From Megasphaera sp. AM44-1BH (GTDB lineage: Bacteria; Bacillota; Negativicutes; Veillonellales; Megasphaeraceae), in assembly GCF_003467125.1 (NCBI RefSeq), contig NZ_QSFA01000004.1, positions 68,429 to 132,428 of the forward strand: a stretch of 64,000 nucleotides of DNA, in the 5' to 3' direction. The notes under the pieces are model-generated. The model was not told where the DNA came from. It saw nothing but the letters and a program-made list of their open reading frames with translations, and made no database searches. The position numbers were made by a program, and so were the translations under genes. Positions 27,500 through 36,531 of the stretch are shown one piece after another. Each line of letters starts with the position of its first letter. The first letter of the stretch is position 1.

Positions 27500-27636
27500 G
27501 AGTAAAGCCCCTGCCGCCACTTCGTGGCCCTCCTTCATCTCTGCTGTCCGTTTTGGAAACCACCTTGCGCTTTCTTACAGTCAGCACCTTGCGGGCCCAA
27601 AAGGCCTCTCACGGGGACGGCTTTTAGCGTTGTAGG
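27500..27636. repeat. direct repeat A flanking the Septu-like pair
   Basis: About 137 bp similar along its length to 29592-29730. Shared blocks include CTGCTGTCCGTTT and CTCACGGGGACGGCTTTTAGCG. On the minus strand it contains a terminator-like stem (AAAAGCC ... GGCCTTTT) just downstream of the HNH gene. Confidence 0.75.
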
Positions 27637-27642
27637 CTGGGA

Positions 27643-28293
27643 TTATAAACTGACAGCATCTTGGAATTCAGCATATTTTGTATTATTGCGTATGTAAGTT
27701 CGTTTGAATGCGGCAAATGCAGCATCTCTTTTTAAGCGGACCATCACTCGTCTTTTATTCATGGTAGTTTTATGTTCTTCGTAGTTTTGCAACTCATTAT
27801 AAAATATATTCATTTCCTTTTGTAGAGCTTTGAATCTGTATTCAGATTTATTTATTCGCATTCCTGTATTTTTTAAATTAAATACTTCATAAATTAATTC
27901 TGCTGTCAAGCGTGACGTTGGCTCTTTGTCTAGAGCTGTAATAGAAACTTGTCTGTCCTTGTATTCACATTTTATGTGTTTTTCCGGGTCTTCCTGGCAA
28001 CAATTAATAATGTTGCCGTCGTACTTTCTTTGATTTTTTATGCTATTACAATGTCCACAGCTCCAGAAAAGGTTATTCCAATCAAATTTTAAGTCAAGAT
28101 TTCCTTTATGTGGAATCAAATGCTCGATTTCAGGATCTTGAAGCCCTTTCAGTTCACAAATATAGCATTTATCATGAAAATCTGTCTTCAGCTGTGTTAC
28201 GACATCATCGTTACGATATGAGCCACTGTTACCTTTTGCTTTTTCAATTTCCAGAGATGCTGGTGCAATCGGGGATTTATCACATTTTACCAT
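27643..28293 (-). CDS. ptuB: HNH nuclease, PtuB-like (Septu-type)
   Basis: 216 residues with a zinc-bound HNH motif: CYIC at 43-46, IEHLIPHK at 56-63 (His58), DWNNLFWSCGHCNSIK at 71-86. This is the form found in Septu PtuB and in retron-associated HNH proteins. It starts 5 bp after the ATPase gene with GAAGGAG upstream, so the two are co-expressed. In Septu the ATPase controls nuclease attack on nucleic acid during infection. The pair is here assigned by order and motifs; there is no retron reverse transcriptase or ncRNA beside it. Confidence 0.82.
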   Translation of the reverse strand: MVKCDKSPIAPASLEIEKAKGNSGSYRNDDVVTQLKTDFHDKCYICELKGLQDPEIEHLIPHKGNLDLKFDWNNLFWSCGHCNSIKNQRKYDGNIINCCQEDPEKHIKCEYKDRQVSITALDKEPTSRLTAELIYEVFNLKNTGMRINKSEYRFKALQKEMNIFYNELQNYEEHKTTMNKRRVMVRLKRDAAFAAFKRTYIRNNTKYAEFQDAVSL

Positions 28294-28298
28294 CTTAC

Positions 28299-29543
28299 CT
28301 ACTCCTTCTGCGATAATTCCAATTTTAGTTTTTTGTAATCGGTCATAAAGTCTAATCCCAGGTAATCAGGGATTTCATCGAGATAATATTCAAGATCTGC
28401 AATTTCTGTATAATCATCGTCAGTTAAATTCTGTTTATGAGCTAGTTGTTTGTATCTTTCGTATTTTTTCTTTAACTCATTAGAAAGCATGGATGCTTTG
28501 AAATACCCTTCCACAATTCCGTCGTAAGGGATGTTAGACAATCCTTCCGGATTATCTACTAATGTATGATTAGCTAAGTCATATATCACAGCATTAGATA
28601 TGGAGTTTAGGATGAAGGGAGAATGGGTCGTCACAATAAATTGGATATTAGGGAAAATACCTGTCAGAATCGGTAAGATTTTCTTTTGAAGTTCTAGATG
28701 TAAATGTGTTTCGATTTCATCAATCAATACAACACCTTCCAAATCGTAACGCTTCCCGGCTTTCTTTTCCATTCGCATCATCAAATCTACGACAATATCC
28801 AAGACGGCTGCATATCCGCTGGATAATGTGTCAAAGGTAAATGGTTCTCTGCCTGGCACGATAATATGAAATTCAAACGTTTCAATATTAAAATCCAAAT
28901 GGGCCTGATCATTGTCAAAAATGGTTTGCAGAACATGGTCGAAATTATGAAACCATTGTTTGATTTCAGCAGCTCTTTCCGCTTTACCACTAACTTCTGC
29001 CATAGCTCCAATTGTTTTGAGATTTAGGATATATTTTACAAACTCCTGGCCCGGATGCTCATGGATAGCATATTTTTCTTTTAAATCTACTTTCGATACG
29101 TTTTTTTCATTATGTGCCGTATATTCACGTTCAGCTTTATAGTATGCAAAGATGTATTCGCCCGTATATACCTTGGACTGCATGCTTTCTACGTCATTGA
29201 ATTGGACAGTTATCCCTCGGTAAAAGCGATTGATATACTCTTGGTCTTGCTTTATCCTTTCTGAAATCTCTTTATATTGGGTATCCAAAAATTCTAATGA
29301 TTTGATTTTTTCTTTGTCCGCCAACAACTGCTTTTTGCAATACTCAAGTGTATTAATAGTACGGGCATCTTCTGTATATATAGACAAATACGCACTCAGT
29401 GCCTCAATGACGCTGGTTTTGCCACTGCCATTTTTCCCTGTCAGAATCAGATGTTTACACGTCGTTTCTGATAATGGAATGGTGATATTTTGTAAGTGCC
29501 GTATTTTATCGATATATATGCTTGTAATAAAATGCTGATTCAT
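28299..29543 (-). CDS. ptuA: AAA/ABC-type ATPase, PtuA-like (Septu-type)
   Basis: 414 residues in the SMC/OLD-like ATPase style. Walker A GKNGSGKT is at 36-43, an ABC signature LSSGYA near 240-245, Walker B VVLIDEIE at 271-278 and H-loop TTHSP at 305-309. A helical insertion lies between about 60 and 130. There is no TOPRIM nuclease domain, so nuclease activity must come from the neighbouring HNH protein. GGAGATG precedes the start. The length and partner match Septu PtuA. AT-rich and bounded by direct repeats, which suggests transfer. Confidence 0.84.
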   Translation of the reverse strand: MNQHFITSIYIDKIRHLQNITIPLSETTCKHLILTGKNGSGKTSVIEALSAYLSIYTEDARTINTLEYCKKQLLADKEKIKSLEFLDTQYKEISERIKQDQEYINRFYRGITVQFNDVESMQSKVYTGEYIFAYYKAEREYTAHNEKNVSKVDLKEKYAIHEHPGQEFVKYILNLKTIGAMAEVSGKAERAAEIKQWFHNFDHVLQTIFDNDQAHLDFNIETFEFHIIVPGREPFTFDTLSSGYAAVLDIVVDLMMRMEKKAGKRYDLEGVVLIDEIETHLHLELQKKILPILTGIFPNIQFIVTTHSPFILNSISNAVIYDLANHTLVDNPEGLSNIPYDGIVEGYFKASMLSNELKKKYERYKQLAHKQNLTDDDYTEIADLEYYLDEIPDYLGLDFMTDYKKLKLELSQKE

Positions 29544-29591
29544 CCGATCATCTCCTATATTTTATAAGGATTCAAGATAAAATTTATATTT

Positions 29592-29730
29592 GAGTAACCC
29601 CCCTTCAGACGCCTACGGCGCCAGCTTCATTTCTGCTGTCCGTTTGGGCAACCAGCCTGCATCTTCCTTTGGTCGATACCTGCTGGGCCAAAAAGGCCCC
29701 TCACGGGGACGGCTTTTAGCGTGTAAGGTT
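29592..29730. repeat. direct repeat B flanking the Septu-like pair
   Basis: The partner of 27500-27636 in the same orientation, diverged by roughly a quarter of positions. It includes a terminator-like hairpin on the minus strand (AAAAGCCGTCCCCGTGAGGGGCCTTTTT), placed right after the WbaP-like gene. The Septu-like pair therefore lies exactly between two versions of the same 3'-flank. Confidence 0.75.
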
Positions 29731-29735
29731 CAGAT

Positions 29736-31187
29736 CTAATACGCGCCTTTATGCCTCAATACGACTCCTATGGTTCTCCAGATGAGTACGATGTCGAACC
29801 AGACATCCCAGTTGCGGACGTACCAGGTATCCATCTGGACCCGTTCGTCGTATGTGGTGTCACTGCGGCCGCTGGTCTGCCACATGCCGGTGACACCGGG
29901 ACGGACCATGTAGAAGTCTTCAATGTATTTGCCGTATTTGGGAACTTCGGCCTGTATGATGGGGCGTGGACCGACAAGGCTCATTTCTCCTTTCAGGACG
30001 TTGAATAATTGGGGCAGTTCGTCCAGGCTGGTTTTGCGCAGGAATGCACCGCTACGGGTAATCCGCGGGTCGTCTTTGAGTTTGAATTCTTTCTCCCATT
30101 CTTTGCGGGCTTCCGGATTTTTGGCCAGGAGTTCTTTGAGCCTGACATCGGCATCGACGCACATGCTGCGGAATTTGTAACAGTTGAATTCCTTTCCATG
30201 ACGGCCGACGCGGCGGTGCTTGAATATGATAGGACCCGGCGAGTCTTTGTATATCCATAGAGAAATAGCCAGGAATACAGGGCTCAGACAGATAATGCCG
30301 ATACAGGTACAGACTATATCGAACAGGCGCTTGATGATACGATTGTACCGCCGGGCCATGTTATTGCGGATCTGGAAGGCGACGATGTGACCGTCGATGA
30401 GGGTTTCCATATCGAGGGTAGCTAGTGGCATGGTGCCCATATCGGGAATGAAGGCGATGTTTTTTACTTTGGGCTGCAGACGGTAGATGATATCCTGTAC
30501 TTTATCATTGCTCAGGCCTGGCGCGATGACCAGGACGTGCTGGACGCCGGTCTGGTCGATAACGGCTTCGGCGTCGGCAAAGGTTCCCAGATGCGGCATA
30601 AGTCTGGCGACTTCCGGTTCTGGTTTATGATCTTCCAGGAAACCGATGAAATCAAAGGCAAGACCGGAATCGTCCTTGAAATATTTCAGCACAATAGCAG
30701 CTGTCTTTCCTGCCCCCATGATGAGGACCGGAAGCTGCAGCATATGGAGACGGTTCAATAGTTTGCGGCTGATGAAGCGGAATAATACGAGAAAGAAGAA
30801 GGCAAATATCCAGATGAATCCGATAAATAACCGCGACGTATGGGAGGCCGTTTCCAGAACATACATGAGAAATATCATCACACCGACGGCATACAGATTG
30901 GCTTTGAAAATACGGGAAATGATGCGCCAGAACTGCATGCGCCGTGTATACAGAGACTGAACCTGCATGAAAAGGATAAAAATAGCTGGCCCAATTACAT
31001 GAAAACTGAGCCAGGAAATATGCAGGGCAGAATTGGTAATGAGCGCATTACGCAGGGAAAAAGACAGCTGTTCTGCCAACAGGACAGCTATATAATCGAT
31101 TACGACCCACAACAGAGGCAGCACGACGGTGCTGTATTTATTTTTTATAGAAATGGATGTTTTCATGACGTCACCATGTCCGTTCAT
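29736..31187 (-). CDS. WbaP/WcaJ-like initiating sugar-phosphate transferase
   Basis: 483 residues. About five N-terminal membrane helices are followed by a CoA-binding-like Rossmann region (LIMGAGKTAAIVLKYF) and the polyprenyl-phosphate sugar-1-P transferase domain: FKHRRVGRHGKEFNCYKFRSM, DPRITRSGAFLRKTSLDE and GEMSLVGPRP. It loads the first sugar phosphate onto undecaprenyl phosphate and so starts glycan assembly. AGGAGG stands 9 nt before the ATG at 31187. GC is higher than in the transferases downstream. It is the promoter-proximal gene of the locus. Confidence 0.92.
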   Translation of the reverse strand: MNGHGDVMKTSISIKNKYSTVVLPLLWVVIDYIAVLLAEQLSFSLRNALITNSALHISWLSFHVIGPAIFILFMQVQSLYTRRMQFWRIISRIFKANLYAVGVMIFLMYVLETASHTSRLFIGFIWIFAFFFLVLFRFISRKLLNRLHMLQLPVLIMGAGKTAAIVLKYFKDDSGLAFDFIGFLEDHKPEPEVARLMPHLGTFADAEAVIDQTGVQHVLVIAPGLSNDKVQDIIYRLQPKVKNIAFIPDMGTMPLATLDMETLIDGHIVAFQIRNNMARRYNRIIKRLFDIVCTCIGIICLSPVFLAISLWIYKDSPGPIIFKHRRVGRHGKEFNCYKFRSMCVDADVRLKELLAKNPEARKEWEKEFKLKDDPRITRSGAFLRKTSLDELPQLFNVLKGEMSLVGPRPIIQAEVPKYGKYIEDFYMVRPGVTGMWQTSGRSDTTYDERVQMDTWYVRNWDVWFDIVLIWRTIGVVLRHKGAY

Positions 31188-31381
31188 TCCCAGAATCCTC
31201 CTAGTTTGTAGCTTGTTTCATTTTAACACACCCGCCATAGTTTGTCAGTATGAGAAAACGATTTGTTTTTTGAGCGATTATGGTACCATCAAATCTACTC
31301 TAGTACATCGTAAACACAGAAAAGTCCGCACGGCGATATGGAGATATAGAATACAATTTTTTCAGACCGTAATTTTTATGT

Positions 31382-31387
31382 TATAAT
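31382..31387 (+). promoter_or_regulatory. possible -10 box of the SIR2 gene
   Basis: A perfect TATAAT lies 72 bp before the ATG of the SIR2 gene. No good -35 is seen at 17 bp, so the assignment is weak. Confidence 0.3.
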
Positions 31388-31459
31388 ATATTTATTAATT
31401 GAATGCTATACAGAATTATTACATAAATATATATTTATTGGGGAAAGGCAGGAGAAATC

Positions 31460-33025
31460 ATGAATCAAGAGTTACATAATTTTATTCGTTCATTGCCTAC
31501 AACGCCATTTTTATTTGTGGGGTCTGGTATTTCAAGACGATATTTTAATTTGCCTGACTGGCGCACGTTATTAACACACTTTATTAATATTGTAACGAAT
31601 CAAGATTCAATTGGATGGGCAAAATATTATCAATCTTTCGGACCAGATTATGCAGATATTGCGGAAGCTCTAAAAGCTGATTTTGATGCCAGATGGTTTA
31701 CTGATTCATCGATACGTACATTGCCTTTTGAATTAATGCAAAAAGTTACACAAGAGAATTGTTCTCCATTCAAAGCCGAAATAGCCTCTTATATTGACTT
31801 AAATTCTAAACTAAACTTGGCCTATAAAGATGAAATTGATATTTTGAAATCACTGACCGCTAGAAATATTGCAGGGTTTATAACAACAAACTACGATAAT
31901 TTTTTAAATATTATTGCACCTGACTATATTACCTTTGTAGGTCAGGAAGAACTACTTTTTAATTCTATACAGAATATTGCTGAAATTTATAAAATCCATG
32001 GTTCAATTTCAAATCCTGATAGTATCATCATTACCAGTAGTGATTATGATAAATTTAACAGAAAAGCTTCTTATCTAACTGCTAAATTATTAACTATTTT
32101 TTTAGAAAATCCAATTATTTTCATTGGTTATTCAATAAGTGATAAGAATATAAGAAATATTATTTTTTCTATCGCCGATTGTCTTTCAACAGAAAATTTA
32201 AAAAAATTAGAAAATAGATTCATTGTGGTGGAATATGATAGAGACAATGGGCCAACTACTATATCACCGTATTCTATGGATATTAATGGAACTATCATTC
32301 CAATGACTAAAATAACTATGTCAAATTATGCAGATTTATATGAGGCGTTAAAAGAAAAACGTTCCGCACTGCCTGTTAAAATGCTACGAATGTTTAAAAA
32401 TGAATTTTATAATTTTATACTTTCTAGTACACCAACTCAAAAACTGTATGTTGCTGGCATAAATGATGTAAGAGTGGATGATGAAGACTTAGTGCTAGCT
32501 ATTGCTTCTCCTGATCAGCTTGGACCAAAAGGGTTAACAGGAATTGAAGCGGACGAACTATATAAAGATATCTTATTGGATACGATACATAATACCGCTG
32601 ATGAAATTCTCACCTATGCTTATCCTAAAATAATTAAACAAGTTCAAAAGCTTGTAGTATTTAAATATTTAAAAAAAGCATCTCATGATTACCCTGAAAT
32701 ACGACAAAAGACTAATATTAATTGTTATGATGACTTCTTGAGCCAAACAATAAAGAAAAATCGTTCAAGAAAAGATTATTCCCATCATACAATTATTGAT
32801 CTAACACATAATTTGGATTATAAGAATTTAGATTTAGTGGAAAAAGTCAACATGGAAATATGTTTTTTGCCTGAAAAAAATATTACTGCAAACAGCTTAT
32901 ATGACCATTTGAAAAAAATTATTGAGAATAATCCTAATATATTTTCTAAAACAACAAAATCAAGTTTTAAGACAGGTTTTCGTCGTTTAATAAGAATTTA
33001 TGATTGGTTAAAATACGGTAAATAA
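31460..33025 (+). CDS. SIR2-family protein, probable NADase defence gene
   Basis: 521 residues with a Sir2-like NAD-binding fold: GSGIS at 21-25, TTNYD at 142-146, catalytic His180 in KIHG and FIGYSISD at 221-228. Such SIR2 domains in stand-alone or multi-gene phage defence systems usually hydrolyse NAD+ on infection rather than deacetylate proteins. The C-terminal ~280 residues have no recognised domain and may sense infection. It runs on the plus strand, opposite to its neighbours, with its own AGGAG site 6 nt before the ATG, and ends at a strong inverted repeat. It appears complete as a single-gene unit. Low GC like the other defence genes. Confidence 0.82.
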   Translation: MNQELHNFIRSLPTTPFLFVGSGISRRYFNLPDWRTLLTHFINIVTNQDSIGWAKYYQSFGPDYADIAEALKADFDARWFTDSSIRTLPFELMQKVTQENCSPFKAEIASYIDLNSKLNLAYKDEIDILKSLTARNIAGFITTNYDNFLNIIAPDYITFVGQEELLFNSIQNIAEIYKIHGSISNPDSIIITSSDYDKFNRKASYLTAKLLTIFLENPIIFIGYSISDKNIRNIIFSIADCLSTENLKKLENRFIVVEYDRDNGPTTISPYSMDINGTIIPMTKITMSNYADLYEALKEKRSALPVKMLRMFKNEFYNFILSSTPTQKLYVAGINDVRVDDEDLVLAIASPDQLGPKGLTGIEADELYKDILLDTIHNTADEILTYAYPKIIKQVQKLVVFKYLKKASHDYPEIRQKTNINCYDDFLSQTIKKNRSRKDYSHHTIIDLTHNLDYKNLDLVEKVNMEICFLPEKNITANSLYDHLKKIIENNPNIFSKTTKSSFKTGFRRLIRIYDWLKYGK

Positions 33026-33030
33026 ATGCA

Positions 33031-33082
33031 AAGGAGCTCGTATTCCAGTGCCTCTTTTAAAGACACCTGATACGAGCTCCTG
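33031..33082. terminator. long inverted repeat after the SIR2 gene
   Basis: GGAGCTCGTAT and ATACGAGCTCC form a long stem with the inner AGTG/CACC also partly pairing. It has no U-run but lies 6 bp after the stop codon, and may end transcripts from both sides. Confidence 0.6.
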
Positions 33083-33206
33083 CAAATAATCTCTGTCAAG
33101 AACCTGTAGATCAGTTCCTCCCAACGGAGAAACCTATAACCAGTTCTTACCTTTAGTATACTTGTTTTTTTCTAAAAATCAAGAGGGATATCGGAACATT
33201 AACCAG

Positions 33207-33641
33207 CTATTTCATGATCAGGATCGGTACGTGGCTGCGCAGGAGGACGTAGTTGCTGACACTGCCAAGGAGTATTTTTTTCAGGCCTGACAGGCCGCGG
33301 TTGCCGATGATGATGAGGTCTACCGGATGTTCTTCGCTGTATGCTACGATGTTTTGTGCCGGGTCCCCTATCTGGACGACGGCTTCGGCATGAATCGTAT
33401 CGGGAATGAGGGGCATGAGTTTCAGAAGCAGTTTGTATCCTTTTTCTTTCAGTTCTCCCGGTATATATCCACCGGTGCTGACTTGCTCAAAGGAATTGAT
33501 TTCTTTATTCATATCTACTACGGTCAGCAGTGTCAGGCTGCTGCCGCATTTTTGTGCCAGATAGACGGCTTTTTCCAGGGCCCGCCTCGATGGTTCGGAT
33601 CCATCGACCGGTACCAGTATATGCTGTAATTCTTCATTCAT
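33207..33641 (-). CDS. universal stress protein (UspA family)
   Basis: 144 residues, one Usp domain. The ATP-binding motif GNRGLSGLKKILLGSVSNYV (G-2X-G-9X-GS) is intact near the C-terminus, and the start HILVPVDGSEPS is typical. It overlaps the ABC-2 permease gene by 4 nt, so it is the last gene of the MarR-controlled efflux operon. Usually cytoplasmic and linked with stress survival. Confidence 0.92.
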   Translation of the reverse strand: MNEELQHILVPVDGSEPSRRALEKAVYLAQKCGSSLTLLTVVDMNKEINSFEQVSTGGYIPGELKEKGYKLLLKLMPLIPDTIHAEAVVQIGDPAQNIVAYSEEHPVDLIIIGNRGLSGLKKILLGSVSNYVLLRSHVPILIMK

Positions 33642-34774
33642 GACAATTCCTCCTTCTGACGGGCCAATTCTTTCTGTCTCGTCCCGTAAAAGACCAGGCA
33701 GAAGACGATAAGGATGCAGGCGAAATAAATCAGGAATCCGCCAAATTCCGGAGCAATATCCCAGAATCTGGCACCGCGGATCGTAATGTCTCTTGTAAAT
33801 TCATATTCCCAGGTAAGGGGAAAGAAATGGGCAAAGTAGCGGACCCACAGGCTTTGCTGCATAATCGGGCTGGTGGCACCACCAAGAATAAATCCCATAG
33901 GAATAAAGAGTATCATGCGGCTGGCAGCTACGCCGGGGTTGGCTGCATTCCACCCAAAGAGCAGGCTCATCATTCCGACGGCCGGGATATAGAAGCACTG
34001 GGTCAGGAAAAACAGGAGCAGGCTGCCTGCGAAAGCCATGTCATTCAGGAAATGAAGGATGACCATGCCGACGGTAAGTGCCGTCATGAGGCAGATACAA
34101 TACGGAACGAGACGGACGAGTATGGCAAACGGAGTTCCCTCCTGCTGGATCCGGGCCAGTTCCCCGGTCATGCGCAGTCTGGGTATCATACCGATGGTGG
34201 CAAAGGTAAAGAACATGGAAGAAAAGAAAAAGAGGAATCCCTGGACTTCCCCATTGTTGGCTGCGGAACCTTGTGGATTGAACAGGAGCCGGTCGCGCAG
34301 GGTAATGCCCCGTTCTGCCCGGGATGTTGTGGGAGCCGCCAGTTTTTCATTTTCTATCGCCACGATGGCATTGAGTCCTTCTATGATATCTGCGTTCTGG
34401 GCAATGCTCGTATTGTCATAAAATACGCCAATGGTCCCGGCAGCATCGCTGTAACGGTTCTTTTCCAGATCTTTTGGGAAATAGACAACGGCAGCGAACC
34501 GGTCCCGGTAAAACAGTGATTTGGGATTGACTGCTGTATGAAGGACCGTATCGATGCGGATATACGGGGAGGCATCCATTTCGTCGATGACCTGATGGCT
34601 GTATTTGGAGTTATCCAGATCGATGACGGCGACCGGGGCATCCTGTATATAGTTATTTCCCAGGAGCACTGTAAATAACACGGCACAGACCACAGCTACG
34701 ACCATAGCCACTTTTTCATAAGGCATGCCCATACCGGAAAAGAGAAAAGCCAGCTCACGTTTAAGGGAGTTCAT
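33638..34774 (-). CDS. ABC-2 type transport permease (YhgE/YbhR-like)
   Basis: 378 residues. One N-terminal membrane helix, a large external loop with VIDLDNSKYSHQVIDEM and AVVYFPKDLEKN, then five C-terminal helices, the ABC-2 membrane domain. No ATPase gene lies in the operon; the permease may share an ATPase or act with the HlyD-like protein and an outer-membrane channel elsewhere. It overlaps the HlyD-family gene by 14 nt and usp by 4 nt. Confidence 0.86.
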   Translation of the reverse strand: MNSLKRELAFLFSGMGMPYEKVAMVVAVVCAVLFTVLLGNNYIQDAPVAVIDLDNSKYSHQVIDEMDASPYIRIDTVLHTAVNPKSLFYRDRFAAVVYFPKDLEKNRYSDAAGTIGVFYDNTSIAQNADIIEGLNAIVAIENEKLAAPTTSRAERGITLRDRLLFNPQGSAANNGEVQGFLFFFSSMFFTFATIGMIPRLRMTGELARIQQEGTPFAILVRLVPYCICLMTALTVGMVILHFLNDMAFAGSLLLFFLTQCFYIPAVGMMSLLFGWNAANPGVAASRMILFIPMGFILGGATSPIMQQSLWVRYFAHFFPLTWEYEFTRDITIRGARFWDIAPEFGGFLIYFACILIVFCLVFYGTRQKELARQKEELS

Positions 34775-35882
34775 GATCGGTCACCTCGATTGTCTGACCC
34801 GGCAGTACTTTTTCTTCCGGATTGGTGTAGACGCGGATTTGGAAAGCCGTAAGGTCGGCCTGTCCTTTTTCTCTCGTGCCCTTCAGGTCGGCAAAGCCCG
34901 GTGCCTGGGTGATAAACCGTATTGTACCGGCTACACGATGTCCATCCGTTATGGCCGTACCGGACAGGTCCTGCCCTTCGTGAAGGCGTACAGCCTGTTT
35001 TTCACTGACATAGATATCATAATATTTCCGTTTGCTTTCCAGGAGGATGACCGGCGTATCGGCCTGAATCATTTCTCCTTTCTTGGCCAGCAGTTTCAGT
35101 ATTTTACCATCCTCCGGCGCTCTCAGGGTCAGGCGGTCTTTTTGTACTTCCAGCTGTTGCAGCTGTACGCGTAGCTGGTTGCGCTGCTGGACCAGGGATT
35201 CCCTGTCATGTCCCTTATTGGCTACAGTCTGGCGCTGTTCTTCAATCTGCGGCAGTACCATGGTATTCGTATCACCGGTATCCACGGCTCCGCCCAGTAA
35301 TTTAGCCAGGCCTTCCTGCTGCTGGTTCATGGCAGCCTGGGCTACAGATAGAGCTGCTTCCGAGTCGTCCATATCGGATTTGGCGATGGCTCCCTGACTA
35401 TACAGGGCCATTTTACGGTCGTAATCCCTCTGAGCATTGACCAGTGTGGCCGCGGCCGAATCGATAGCTGCACGCTGCTGATCTATCTGGCGCCGGCTTT
35501 CCTGTTCTGTCGTATTGGTCTGGGCAAAGCCAATCTGTATAGACCCTTCCATGGATTGTATCTGTGCATCGAGCTGAGCAATCTGGGCCCGGGTCTTGGC
35601 GATATCGAGGTCTACATCGGTACTGTCAAGTTCCATCAGGATATCGCCGGCTTTTACTTCCTGCGATTCCTTCACGGCTTCCCGGATCAGTTTGCCACTG
35701 ACTGATTGAAAGGATACTTTTACCTGCTCTGCCGTGACGATACCATCTTTTTTGATGATGCCCTGAGCGACGGCATCATTTCCCTTATACAGCAGCAGAA
35801 TTCCGCCGGCAATGAGGACGATGATAAAGAATATCCCCATATGCATCGCTTTTCTGCGCCATATCATATTTTGTCCGTCCAT
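34761..35882 (-). CDS. HlyD-family periplasmic adaptor (EmrA/YbhG-like)
   Basis: 373 residues. One N-terminal membrane anchor (about 12-30), a biotinyl-lipoyl-like part (VSGKLIREAVKESQEVKAGDILMELD), a long coiled-coil hairpin (about 85-235) and a beta-barrel part. It is an adaptor of tripartite efflux across the inner and outer membranes, which supports a diderm cell. It lies between MarR and the ABC-2 permease, preceded by a MarR-like operator. Confidence 0.92.
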   Translation of the reverse strand: MDGQNMIWRRKAMHMGIFFIIVLIAGGILLLYKGNDAVAQGIIKKDGIVTAEQVKVSFQSVSGKLIREAVKESQEVKAGDILMELDSTDVDLDIAKTRAQIAQLDAQIQSMEGSIQIGFAQTNTTEQESRRQIDQQRAAIDSAAATLVNAQRDYDRKMALYSQGAIAKSDMDDSEAALSVAQAAMNQQQEGLAKLLGGAVDTGDTNTMVLPQIEEQRQTVANKGHDRESLVQQRNQLRVQLQQLEVQKDRLTLRAPEDGKILKLLAKKGEMIQADTPVILLESKRKYYDIYVSEKQAVRLHEGQDLSGTAITDGHRVAGTIRFITQAPGFADLKGTREKGQADLTAFQIRVYTNPEEKVLPGQTIEVTDHELP

Positions 35883-35908
35883 ACTAAACAGTCCTTCCTG
35901 TCTATATA

Positions 35909-35928
35909 TTTAGCTAGCTAACTAATTA
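35909..35928. promoter_or_regulatory. MarR-type operator before the efflux genes
   Basis: TTAGCTAGCTAACTAA is a near-palindrome, and AGCTAACTAATTA within it is the exact reverse complement of TAATTAGTTAGCT in front of marR. Binding by the MarR protein encoded next door is inferred. Confidence 0.55.
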
Positions 35929-35961
35929 TGTACGATATCACACAGGTCCTGTCAGGCAGAC

Positions 35962-36447
35962 TTATCCTGTCAGTTTCTTCAGCAGGCCGATGAGTTCGTT
36001 TTGTTCCTGTTCCGTGAGCCGTCCCATGAGCTTCGTAATGCGCAGATAGTGACCGGGCAGTACTTTTTCTGTATAGGCCTTCCCGGCTGGTGTCAGCAAC
36101 AGTTTCTTTGTCCGCCGGTCTTCCTGGCTCGACCGGGCTTCTACTAATCCATCCCGTACCAGTCGCTGTGACATGACACTGATTGTCGCTTTGGTCACTC
36201 CCGTCTTTTCTGCCAGGTAACTCGGTGCAATGCCTTCCGGATGCTGGTGCAGGACAATGAGGACCCGCAGTTTACCTTCGCTGAGTTGATATTTCTTTTC
36301 CAAGACGTCATTGATATCGCATCGTATTTCTTCGGCAGCCTGCATGATGCGCAGCATGGCCAGTACTGCCGGAGGATTGATTTCAGGCATCAGGCTGGCA
36401 TGTTGTTCCAGTTCTTCCCTTGTCGGAAACGCTTCTATTTTCATCAT
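35962..36447 (-). CDS. MarR-family transcriptional regulator
   Basis: 161 residues counted from ATG 36447, 6 nt after AAGGG. It is a winged-helix protein with APSYLAEKTGVTKATISVMSQRLVRDGLVEARSSQEDRRTKKLLLT, the classic MarR recognition helix and wing. The longer in-frame start (36513) lies in the promoter region and is rejected. It probably represses itself and the downstream efflux genes; the same operator word occurs before both. Confidence 0.93.
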   Translation of the reverse strand: MMKIEAFPTREELEQHASLMPEINPPAVLAMLRIMQAAEEIRCDINDVLEKKYQLSEGKLRVLIVLHQHPEGIAPSYLAEKTGVTKATISVMSQRLVRDGLVEARSSQEDRRTKKLLLTPAGKAYTEKVLPGHYLRITKLMGRLTEQEQNELIGLLKKLTG

Positions 36448-36460
36448 TGTCATCCCTTTA

Positions 36461-36508
36461 TAATTAGTTAGCTTATTAACTATTAGTATAGACACTTTTC
36501 TGAATTTG
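36461..36508 (-). promoter_or_regulatory. marR promoter and operator
   Basis: On the minus strand TGGACA (-35) and TATACT (-10) are 16 bp apart, followed immediately by TTAGTTA..TAACTAT-type inverted half-sites (36461-36484) at the transcription start. This is the expected position for autorepression. Confidence 0.55.
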
Positions 36509-36531
36509 TCCATACTTAAGCCTTCTTTCCT

